Shown: piece by piece, positions 13,330-19,359 of the stretch
Position numbering within the stretch: position 1 is the stretch's first letter
Layout of the letters: each line of letters starts with the position of its first letter
Source: DASUAO01 sp046484625
Lineage (GTDB): Bacteria > Actinomycetota > Acidimicrobiia > IMCC26256 > PALSA-555
Assembly: GCA_046484625.1 (NCBI GenBank)
Contig: JAWOIO010000230.1
Location: 1 to 19,359 of the forward strand
Reading direction: 5' to 3'
Length of the DNA stretch: 19,359 bases
Made by a program: the position numbers and the translations under genes
Notes under the pieces: model-generated
What the model was told of the DNA's origin: nothing
The model's database searches: none
The model's input: the letters and a program-made list of their open reading frames with translations, nothing else

Positions 13330-14553
13330 TTGACCGCAGGACCGGGACTCGACGAGATCGATCTCACCGACGCTTCGGTGTGGGAGCAGGGACCGCCCCA
13401 CGAGTGGTTGGACCGACTTCGCGCCGAGGATCCCGTGCATTGGCACGAAGAGCCCGACGGCCCGGGGTTCTGGGCTCTCACCCGTCACGAGGACGTCCGC
13501 CAGGTCTCCATCACGCCCGGCGATTTCTCCAGCTACGTCGGGGGGCCGATTCGAATTGCCCCTTCTGACGGTGGGCTCGACCAGGTGCGGATGATGATCA
13601 TTGGGATGGACCCACCCGAACACCGGATGTTCCGCAGCGTCGTCGCGAGGGCGTTCACGCCGAAGATGATCGGACGCATGAAGGATGCGCTGCGCGCCGA
13701 GACCAAGCGCGTCGTGGCAGGACTCCGGGACGGGAACAGCGTCGACTTCGTCACAGGGGTCGCGGCCCGGATCCCCATGTGGTCCATCAGCGAGCTCATG
13801 GGCGTGCCCGAGACCGACCGCCATCGCCTGTACGAGCTCAGCCACGCGCTCATCGACGATCAGGACCCGGAGGTCGCACCTTCGCCGGAGACGTCGATGC
13901 AATCCGCGACGGAGATCTACGAATACGCGAGCGCGATGGCCGCCCGCGAGCGCGCCCATCCGACGGACAGCCTCTCGAGCACGTTGCTGACCGCCGAGGT
14001 AGACGGCCGTGGGCTCACGGATCTGGAATACACGCTCTTCTTCACGTTCCTGATCGTGGCCGGCAACGAGACCACTCGGACGGCGAGTTCACACGGGCTC
14101 CTGGCGCTGCTGGAGCATCGCGATGAGCTCCAGCGATTGGTCGCCGATCCGACCCTGATTCCCGGAGCCGTCGAGGAGATCCTCCGGTGGGAGCCGCCGA
14201 TCCACCATTTCCGCAGAACCGCGACGGCAGATGTAGTGCTTGGAGGCCAAGAGATCGCCAAGGGCGAGAAGGTCATCATGTGGTATCCGGGCTCCAACCG
14301 GGATCCGGCCGTGTTCGAGGATCCGCACACGTTCCGCATCGACCGATCACCGAACCCGCATCAATCGTTCGGGTTCGGTGAGCACTATTGCCTGGGCGCC
14401 AATCTTGCCCGCCTCTCACTTCGGCTGCTCTTCGAAGAGCTCTTCGTCGCTGTCGACAACATCGAGCTCGAGTCGCCGCCGCGCCGCCTCCACTCGAACT
14501 TCATCAACGGGATCAAGGAGATGCGCATCACCTACGGGGCTCGAACGCCATGA
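13330..14553 (+). CDS. Cytochrome P450 monooxygenase (CYP125-like)
   Basis: A 407-residue protein, the normal bacterial size. The start is TTG at 13330, supported by GAGGA at 13319-13323 six bases upstream and by the length; the in-frame extension to 12955 has no family similarity. All P450 landmarks are present: I-helix AGNETTR at 244-250 with acid E247 and T248, ExxR at 283-286 (EILR), and the heme signature FGFGEHYCLGANLAR with thiolate C354. The AGNETTR helix and the end SNFINGIKEM resemble the CYP125/CYP142/CYP188 group that oxidises sterol side chains or related substrates, but substrate is not proven. It is soluble and needs external ferredoxin and reductase, neither of which is nearby. 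It stands alone. Confidence 0.9.
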   Translation: MTAGPGLDEIDLTDASVWEQGPPHEWLDRLRAEDPVHWHEEPDGPGFWALTRHEDVRQVSITPGDFSSYVGGPIRIAPSDGGLDQVRMMIIGMDPPEHRMFRSVVARAFTPKMIGRMKDALRAETKRVVAGLRDGNSVDFVTGVAARIPMWSISELMGVPETDRHRLYELSHALIDDQDPEVAPSPETSMQSATEIYEYASAMAARERAHPTDSLSSTLLTAEVDGRGLTDLEYTLFFTFLIVAGNETTRTASSHGLLALLEHRDELQRLVADPTLIPGAVEEILRWEPPIHHFRRTATADVVLGGQEIAKGEKVIMWYPGSNRDPAVFEDPHTFRIDRSPNPHQSFGFGEHYCLGANLARLSLRLLFEELFVAVDNIELESPPRRLHSNFINGIKEMRITYGARTP

Positions 14554-14581
14554 CGGCGGGACGTGCAGATCAGGAACGAAC

Positions 14582-14686
14582 GTGTCACCAGTAGGAGCCG
14601 ACGCAAGCGTGAAGGCCGGCTTCGGGCTCGAGCCTGAGTCCGACAACTTCAAGGCCGCCGCGAAGCAACTGACCATCGGCAGCTGA
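14582..14686 (+). CDS. Small ORF or gene tail after the P450 gene
   Basis: GTG at 14582 opens 34 residues, VSPVGADASVKAGFGLEPES then DNFKAAAKQLTIGS, stopping at 14684-14686. The first bases (TGTCACCAGTAGGAGC) repeat the motif next to tRNA scar 2. The C-terminal half looks like a real protein end, yet I recognise no family. It is more likely a fragment than an independent gene. Confidence 0.3.
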   Translation: MSPVGADASVKAGFGLEPESDNFKAAAKQLTIGS

Positions 14687-14706
14687 GGCCAAGGGCGTCG
14701 ACGACC

Positions 14707-16143
14707 TCAGCCTCCGGACGGGGCGTGCAGGGCTGACGCGACCGCTTCGTAGTCGCGCTCGTTCTGATCGGCGTAGGCCGCCGCGAAGTCGGCGATGGCC
14801 TCGTCGAACACCCGGCCGGACCCGAGATACGAGGCGATGGCGATTCGGTCGCCAGAGCGGGCATGACCCCGAGCGAGCGTTCCCCCACACATCTGCGCGT
14901 AGACCCTCATCGACTCCGGCGTCATCGTCTCGAGGTCTGCCGACACCTTCCAATCCCACAGCTGACGGAAGTAGTAGTCCCGCCGGACCCCGTCGAGACC
15001 TAGGGTCTCGCGCCAACCCAGGAAGATGTCACCCGCGGCCTGCAACAGCCGCTGGCCCTCCACCACCCGTTGACCGTTGCGCGCGTGGATGCCGCTGCTG
15101 GCGAACGGCTCGAGGACCGACGGTCCTGCCTCCTTGATCTGGAGGAACAGCGGGTCGTCGTTGTCCTTCCCCAGGAGCAGCCCGATCCAGCATCGGGTGC
15201 CGACGCTGCCGACACCGACGACCTTGCGGGCGATGTCGACCAGGCGGTAGCCGTCCAGGAGGTGCCGGAGCTCCGGGGCCAGGCTCTCGCGGTACCCGCG
15301 AAACTCCTCGTGGATCCAGTTCCTCAGCTCCTCGGGGCCCTTGTCGAATCCCTCTTGGGTCGCGATCTCGTCGAGTGGCACGATGAACGGTGGGTCGCTC
15401 GTGATGCGGAACTCGCCGTCGACCTCGCACGCGAGCTTGGTGAACGCCTTCGTACTGTCCTTCGACCGGGCCTTTGTCATCGTCGCCTCGAACCGCTCGG
15501 CCTGTTTGACGCTTACCTCACTGCGGAAGCGAGCGAGTACCGAGTCGAGATCGAGGCGTGCGTACCACGTGTCGAGGTTCGTCATACCGGCGAACTCGGC
15601 CATTGTCTCGCGGTAGGAGCGCACGGTGCGGAGCACCATCTCGCGGGCCTTCTTCGCCGAGAACTCCCGTGATCGGGCCGCGATCTCGAAGCTGGCCGCC
15701 AGTCGCTTCACGTCCCAGTCGAACGGACCCGGGTTCGTCTCGTCGAAGTCGTTGATGTCGAACACGAGCGTACGGTCGGGCGCGGCGAACCCACCGAAGT
15801 TGGCGAGGTGGGCGTCGCCGCAGCACTGGACGCGCAAGCCCGAGTCGGGGGTCGAGGCGAGATCCGACGCCATGACGATCGCGGCGCCGCGATAGAAGGT
15901 GAACGGCGACTCCAGCATCCGCTGGTGGCGAATGCTCAGCAGCTCCGGGACCCGCGTCGTCTCCTGCGATGCCAACAGCTCGGCCGGGGCGGTACGCGAG
16001 GCCGACGGCGTCCATTCCGCATGGCTTGAGCGTGGCGTCGCGCGTCGGGCCGCCTTCCCGAGGGCGACACGCTCGGCGACGTCGAGGTGGACGACCGGCG
16101 TGGGCCTGACATCGCCTTCGATGTGGGGATCAACGCTCGTCAT
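14707..16143 (-). CDS. DUF2252 family protein (kinase-like fold suspected)
   Basis: A 478-residue protein from ATG 16143, preceded by AGGGCGG a few bases upstream, typical of DUF2252 (about 430-480). FTFYRGAAIVMASDL near 81-95 is followed by CCGDAHLANFGGF at 107-119 and VFDINDFDET at 127-136, the family hallmark. The GDxHxxNF plus D-x-N-D-F-D pair resembles the catalytic and metal-binding loops of aminoglycoside-phosphotransferase and other kinase-like proteins; this functional reading is inference, as the family is officially uncharacterised. It continues with RKVVGVGSVGTRCWIGLLLG and DYYFRQLWDWK segments that are also strongly conserved. There is no signal peptide. Its neighbour on the same strand is a universal stress protein, with a hairpin between them. 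Confidence 0.88.
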   Translation of the reverse strand: MTSVDPHIEGDVRPTPVVHLDVAERVALGKAARRATPRSSHAEWTPSASRTAPAELLASQETTRVPELLSIRHQRMLESPFTFYRGAAIVMASDLASTPDSGLRVQCCGDAHLANFGGFAAPDRTLVFDINDFDETNPGPFDWDVKRLAASFEIAARSREFSAKKAREMVLRTVRSYRETMAEFAGMTNLDTWYARLDLDSVLARFRSEVSVKQAERFEATMTKARSKDSTKAFTKLACEVDGEFRITSDPPFIVPLDEIATQEGFDKGPEELRNWIHEEFRGYRESLAPELRHLLDGYRLVDIARKVVGVGSVGTRCWIGLLLGKDNDDPLFLQIKEAGPSVLEPFASSGIHARNGQRVVEGQRLLQAAGDIFLGWRETLGLDGVRRDYYFRQLWDWKVSADLETMTPESMRVYAQMCGGTLARGHARSGDRIAIASYLGSGRVFDEAIADFAAAYADQNERDYEAVASALHAPSGG

Positions 16144-16230
16144 GGACCGCCCTGGACCTCGTCGTTGTACCGCTCCATCGCCTCGGACTGTAGGGCATGA
16201 ACAGTTTCGGGAGTCCCGCGGTCGTGATGC

Positions 16231-16258
16231 CGAGGTCGCCCGCTTCGGCGGGGCCTCG
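16231..16258 (-). terminator. Hairpin between the stress-protein and DUF2252 genes
   Basis: CGAGG...CCCGC pairs with GCGGG...CCTCG around TTCG, with a small bulge. It lies 31 bases after the stress-protein stop on the minus strand, so it may end that transcript. Nineteen bases (CCCGCTTCGGCGGGGCCTC) are identical to the hairpin after tRNA scar 3, hinting at a shared origin. Confidence 0.5.
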
Positions 16259-16288
16259 CTGATTGTCGGACGGACGTGCCCGGTGTGG

Positions 16289-16690
16289 CTAGGTCGTGCT
16301 GACGATCAGCACCGCGCAGGGTGCTTGGTGGGCGATGTCGTTGGGGACGCTGCCGAGGAACCGGCCCTTGCCCTTCATGCCCTTGTTGCCGACGACGATG
16401 AGGTCGGCATCCACTTCCTTCGCGACGCTGAGAATCGCCTTTGCGGGGTCACCGGGGAGGGCATGGGTCGTGAAGTCCTGCGAACCGGCTGCCGGCACCA
16501 TCGCGTCCATGTGGCGTTGCGCGTCGGCCCGGCCCGGGGTGTCCTTGCCGTCGATGGGGCCACTGTCCTTCGGGTAGGCGCCGACGAGGTGCACGTGGGC
16601 GCCGAGTGCGCGGGCGAGAGCGGTGGCTTCGTCGACGGCTCTCCGTGCGGTCTCGGACTTGTGGGCTCCGACGACGATGTTCGAGTACAT
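16289..16690 (-). CDS. Universal stress protein A family
   Basis: A 133-residue single-domain UspA protein from ATG 16690, with GAGGAG seven bases upstream. It opens MYSNIVVGAHKSETARRAVD, has a central DADLIVVGNKG, and carries the ATP-binding loop GNKGMKGKGRFLGSVPNDIA at 101-120, so it should be the nucleotide-binding type. Such proteins dimerise in the cytoplasm and act in survival under starvation or stress. TACGAT at 16742-16747 (minus) is a weak -10 candidate. The 260 bases upstream, 16691-16950, hold no gene that I can support. Confidence 0.9.
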   Translation of the reverse strand: MYSNIVVGAHKSETARRAVDEATALARALGAHVHLVGAYPKDSGPIDGKDTPGRADAQRHMDAMVPAAGSQDFTTHALPGDPAKAILSVAKEVDADLIVVGNKGMKGKGRFLGSVPNDIAHQAPCAVLIVSTT

Positions 16691-16950
16691 GTGCGGTCTC
16701 CTCGTCCCGGTCGCGTCCACCGCCCTCTGCGGCTGGACCGGATCGTAGGTCTGAATCCCGACACTTGCCGGTACGACGGAGGCATTCGGCGGTTCGAGTG
16801 GCCCGAACGGCCTCGTGGAGGCGGTCTCGGTGCTCGGTGCGCCGGCCCTCCGCCACCGTCGTTGCGGCTCGGGACCTTGGGCCCTGGCACCCGGATACCA
16901 CTCGTGGGCAGGCGGGGGAGGTGAGTCGTGCGCCCGAGCACATTCCCGGC

Positions 16951-17290
16951 GTGTCGGACAGCGACCTGACGCTTGCCTCGCTGTGGAAGCCCTTGGTCGG
17001 TCCCGATCATGTGGAGCGCGTGCTGAAGTGGCCGCCGGATCTCTTCGCCTTGATCGATCGGGCGCTCGACGCGTCCGAGGCGTACCGGTTCGTGGTGTCG
17101 CCGCCGACCGATCGCGAGCTGGAGGGACTCGGCGCTACTGCTGCGACTGCCGCGATCGACTGGTGGCGATGGCTCGACAGCGAGGGTGATCGACTTCCCG
17201 ATCCCGTGCTCCGATGGTGGGAGGTCGTCCATGGCGCGATGGACGTCCGGGTCGACGACCTCGCGGCTGGCGGTGCCTGGCCGGTGTTCG
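16951..17290 (+). pseudogene. N-terminal fragment of an unidentified conserved protein
   Basis: From GTG 16951 (or GTG 16921, directly after GGGGGAG) the frame reads VSDSDLTLASLWKPLVGPDH, VERVLKWPPDLFALIDRALD, ASEAYRFVVSPP and later AIDWWRWLDSEG and VLRWWEVVHGAMDVRV. It is Trp-rich with clear protein character to about GGAWPVF near 17290. Beyond that the same frame turns into Arg/Gly-rich nonsense, although it stays open to a TGA at 17440-17442, overlapping the hydrolase GTG by GTGA. I take the true gene as broken at about 17290. I cannot name the family. Confidence 0.5.
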
Positions 17291-17371
17291 GCCGACCCTA
17301 CCGATATGGCCGAGGCGATGCGGGTGCACGATGTGATCGTGCGGGGCGCGATCGATCGGCGCGGCGGCTAG
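17291..17371 (+). pseudogene. Class III nucleotide cyclase, short N-terminal relic
   Basis: In another frame, immediately after the previous fragment, 26 residues read ADPTDMAEAMRVHDVIVRGA and IDRRGG, then TAG. This closely follows the segment after the FTDIEGST motif of adenylate/guanylate cyclase domains in actinobacterial regulators (..ADP..MAEA...HD.IVRGAI..RGG..). The metal-binding front and the rest of the domain are gone. It is a transplanted fragment with no function of its own. Confidence 0.55.
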
Positions 17372-17438
17372 AGAGCGCGGACGGTGTTGGGGCCGTTCGG
17401 CCCTTGGTTCCGGAGGCCGGGGGCACGAGACTGACGCT

Positions 17439-18344
17439 GTGACGCGCTTCTCGCTTCAGCACGTGTCGATCCACGGTCATGAGGTCGGCTATCGGCGCGG
17501 CGGGGACGGTCCGGTCATCCTCCTTATTCACGGCATCGCGGGCAGCTCACGCACCTGGAAGGAGGTCACGGAGGCGCTCGCCGTCGACCATACGGTGATC
17601 GCGCCCGATCTCCTCGGCCATGGCGAGTCGGCCAAGCCGATGGGTGACTACTCGCTCGGAGCGTACGCGAGCGGGCTCCGGGACTTCCTCGGGGTGCTGG
17701 GCATCCCGAGCGCCACCCTGGTGGGCCAATCCTTCGGAGGCGGTATTGCCATGCAGCTCGCCTACCAGCACCCCGAGTGCTGCGAACGGATGGTTCTCGT
17801 CGGCAGTGGCGGACTGGGTCGGGAGGTGAGCTGGCTGCTGCGGTCGTTCACCTTGCCCGGCGTCGAGCTCATCATGCCGATCCTCTTCCCGCCACTGGTG
17901 CGTGACCGTGGCGACGATGCACGACGCCTTCTCCATCGCCTCGGCATCCGCTCGGCGCGCATCGACGAGAAGTGGCGTGCCTATGCCTCACTCGCCGAGG
18001 CACCGAACCGACACGCGTTCATACGAACGCTCCGATCGGTCATCGACCCGGGGGGCCAGACCATCAGCGCCCTCGACCGGCTGTACCTCGCCAGCGCGAT
18101 TCCGACTTTGATCATCTGGGGCGACCAGGACGACATCATCCCCGTCAGCCACGCGTACGCGGCCCACGAGGCGATCCCGGGCAGCCGCCTCGAGATCATG
18201 GAGGGCGCCGCGCACTTCCCACACGTCGAGCAACCGGAGCGATTCGTCGAGATCCTCGCGGAGTTCATGGACTCCACCGACCCGGCGGCCACCGAACCCG
18301 GCGGCTACCGCGAACTGCTTCTCGGCCACGAAGCCACCGAGTGA
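17439..18344 (+). CDS. Alpha/beta hydrolase
   Basis: A 301-residue enzyme from GTG 17439. The fold is complete: oxyanion HG at 31-32 (LLIHGIAGSSRTW), DLLGHGES at 57-64, nucleophile elbow GQSFGG with S98, acid D229 in IIWGDQDDIIP, and catalytic H259 in GAAHFPHVEQP. The Ser-Asp-His triad suggests an esterase or lactonase-like hydrolase in the cytoplasm; an Asp nucleophile, as in haloalkane dehalogenases, is excluded. The cap domain (about 125-205) is helical, with an IMPILFPPLV stretch. The GTG overlaps the stop of an upstream open frame (GTGA), but that frame is mostly debris at that point, and the Shine-Dalgarno is weak. Residues 280-301 are a loose tail. The substrate is unknown. Confidence 0.88.
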   Translation: MTRFSLQHVSIHGHEVGYRRGGDGPVILLIHGIAGSSRTWKEVTEALAVDHTVIAPDLLGHGESAKPMGDYSLGAYASGLRDFLGVLGIPSATLVGQSFGGGIAMQLAYQHPECCERMVLVGSGGLGREVSWLLRSFTLPGVELIMPILFPPLVRDRGDDARRLLHRLGIRSARIDEKWRAYASLAEAPNRHAFIRTLRSVIDPGGQTISALDRLYLASAIPTLIIWGDQDDIIPVSHAYAAHEAIPGSRLEIMEGAAHFPHVEQPERFVEILAEFMDSTDPAATEPGGYRELLLGHEATE

Positions 18345-18403
18345 CTCGGTGGTACGAGGCGGACCCACGAGCCACCAGCGCATCGATGAAGGGACTGCGC
18401 ACC

Positions 18404-18517
18404 ATGGAGTACGAGTTCACGACTGCGGCACCGATCACCGAGGAGGAAGCGCTCGAGCGGGTCGCTGCCATGGGGCTCCACGGATTGGAACGTCGGTTCC
18501 TCGCGGTCAGGGGATAG
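18404..18517 (+). CDS. Putative 37-residue small protein
   Basis: ATG 18404, with AAGGGA nine bases upstream, encodes MEYEFTTAAPITEEEALERV and AAMGLHGLERRFLAVRG, ending 18517. It is acidic at the front and basic at the end, with one predicted amphipathic helix. The ribosome-binding site supports translation, and coding composition fits the neighbours. Its last 11 bases overlap the end of arsC on the other strand. An upstream in-frame ATG at 18386 is less well placed. No family is recognised. Confidence 0.45.
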   Translation: MEYEFTTAAPITEEEALERVAAMGLHGLERRFLAVRG

Positions 18518-18926
18518 CGGGGACGAGCTCGGCGAGCAGGGCCCGCACGCGTCGGTCGATCTCGTCGCGAATGGGGCGGACCGCGTCGACCCCTTGGCCG
18601 GCGGGGTCGTCGAGCTTCCAGTCGAGGTAGCGGGTGCCGGGATAGAAGGGGCACTCGTCGCCGCAGCCCATCGTGATCACCACGTCGGACGCTTCGACCG
18701 CCGCGTCCTCGAGGCGCTTGGGGTGGGCTCCCGACGCGTGCAGGTCGATGCCGAGCTCCGCCATGACCTCGACGACCGCGGGGTTGATCGTGTCCGCGGG
18801 AGCGGTGCCCGCGGAGCGGACGACGACGCGGTCACCGCCGTGGTGGGCCAAGAGGGCGGCGGCCATCTGGGACCGGCCCGCGTTGTGGACGCAGACGAAG
18901 AGGACTTCGGGACGGGTCTCAGACAT
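18507..18926 (-). CDS. arsC: Arsenate reductase, low-molecular-weight phosphatase type
   Basis: A 139-residue protein with the LMW-PTP/ArsC fold. The P-loop C12-V-H-N-A-G-R18 (CX5R) sits at the N-terminus, LDDP near 105-108 supplies the general acid Asp, and C88 and C92 lie in TMGCGDECPFYPG. It reduces arsenate to arsenite for export. C12 is the nucleophile. Two later Cys allow a thioredoxin-like relay, but many actinobacterial relatives with this MGCGD.CP segment use mycothiol, so the reductant is open. The ATG at 18926 overlaps the end of the MIP-channel gene by 8 bases, so it is translated from that operon. Confidence 0.92.
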   Translation of the reverse strand: MSETRPEVLFVCVHNAGRSQMAAALLAHHGGDRVVVRSAGTAPADTINPAVVEVMAELGIDLHASGAHPKRLEDAAVEASDVVITMGCGDECPFYPGTRYLDWKLDDPAGQGVDAVRPIRDEIDRRVRALLAELVPAIP

Positions 18927-19359
18927 CAGAGGACTCCCGGTGGGGGTAGAAGAGGCGGATCAGCCCGAACGCGAGGAACGCGCCGACGAGCTGCATGACG
19001 ATGAACATCGGCGCGGAGGAGGGGGCGATCCCGGCGAAGGTGTCCGACAGGGTCCGGGCCACCGTGACCGCTGGGTTCGCGAAGCTGGTCGACGAGGTGA
19101 ACCAGTAGGCAGCACCGATCCACGCGCCGACCGCGAACGGCACGGCCCGGGCGCGCCCGGTGCGGACACAGCCCTGGATGACCAGCAGCAACCCCACCGT
19201 GGCCACCACCTCGGACAGCCACAACGCCGGCGATGACCGGTCCTTCGTGGACAGCTCGACCGCCGGAAGCTCGAACATCAGGTTCGCCACAACGGCTCCG
19301 AGACAGCCTCCGACGACCTGGGCGCCCGTGTAGAGGATGGTGTCGCGGGTCGTCGTCGT
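18919..19359 (-). CDS. MIP-family channel (arsenic-operon aquaglyceroporin), 5' part outside the window
   Basis: The open frame runs off the right edge; 146 residues of the C-terminal part are visible. Hydrophobic helices alternate with loops: GAQVVGGCLGAVVANLMFEL, WLSEVVATVGLLLVIQGCVR, AVPFAVGAWIGAAYWF and MFIVMQLVGAFLAFGLIRLF. The second half-helix signature is NPAVTVAR within STSFANPAVTVARTL, the pore NPA box followed by the selectivity Arg. In ars operons such channels (AqpS-like) let arsenite leave after reduction, an established pairing with ArsC. Overlap with arsC is 8 nt. The first NPA box, and any arsR or acr3, would lie beyond 19359. Confidence 0.88.
   Translation of the reverse strand, partial: TTTTRDTILYTGAQVVGGCLGAVVANLMFELPAVELSTKDRSSPALWLSEVVATVGLLLVIQGCVRTGRARAVPFAVGAWIGAAYWFTSSTSFANPAVTVARTLSDTFAGIAPSSAPMFIVMQLVGAFLAFGLIRLFYPHRESSDV

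Noticed and set aside
16736..16762. Possible fourth tRNA-like T-arm (GTAGGTCTGAATCCCGAC)
   Set aside because: Only partial resemblance; the stem does not pair well and no acceptor/CCA follows.
16606..16950. Arg-rich plus-strand extension before the Trp-rich fragment
   Set aside because: It is antisense to the start of the universal stress protein and has non-coding composition.

Overview
This is a high-GC, densely coded window that reads as Actinomycetota. The support is the consistent G/C third positions, GTG/TTG starts, a mycothiol/thioredoxin-type ArsC next to a MIP channel, a CYP125-like P450, and MarR/VapBC families with actinobacterial flavour. Acidimicrobiia or a relative is possible, but I cannot fix the lineage from sequence alone. 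No complete tRNA, rRNA, integrase, transposase or CRISPR array is present.

Left part (1-9300), accessory DNA. Three partial copies of the 3' end of one tRNA gene lie in the same orientation. The best copy starts at a CTCATAA anticodon loop, so the tRNA is probably tRNA-Met or another CAU tRNA. The copies are at 625-652, 7304-7348 and 9243-9287. The two longer copies begin exactly at the anticodon loop and carry short repeats on their left side, and all three share the downstream flank to some degree. They look like attachment scars from elements inserted one after another at a tRNA gene that lies to the left, outside the window. The first scar is fused to the end of an XRE antitoxin whose HigB/Gp49-like toxin is reduced to its C-terminus. 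Between scars 1 and 2 is a leftward cation-transport block: two CNNM/CBS (CorC/HlyC-type) membrane proteins, a relic of one P-type ATPase, an intact P2-type ATPase, and an MntA antitoxin whose HEPN toxin partner HepT is cut to 31 residues where the ATPase begins. Between scars 2 and 3 is a small rightward block: a DUF2786 protein and two uncharacterised genes.

Middle part (9421-13300). A leftward DUF998 membrane protein has a duplicated ribosome-binding segment. A decayed MarR gene and a membrane-protein tail follow. Then comes a tight leftward operon, antitoxin-PIN toxin-MarR-quinone oxidoreductase type MDR, headed by a promoter that appears to give a leaderless transcript. The C-terminal winged helix of a lost Fic protein lies just beyond it.

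Right part (13330-19359). A complete cytochrome P450 (rightward) is followed by a DUF2252 protein and a universal stress protein (both leftward). Next are gene fragments, including the start of a class III nucleotide cyclase, then an alpha/beta hydrolase (rightward) and a 37-residue small ORF. The window ends inside a leftward arsenic operon with a MIP-family channel (cut by the window edge) and ArsC, overlapping by 8 nt.

Overall, intact genes are separated by well-defined gene debris: toxin, HEPN, P-ATPase, MarR, Fic and cyclase relics. This points to repeated insertion and deletion. The best candidates for something undescribed are the two-gene unit with the DUF2786 gene inside a 1.9-kb scar-bounded block, and the coupling of a PIN toxin-antitoxin pair to a MarR/oxidoreductase pair.
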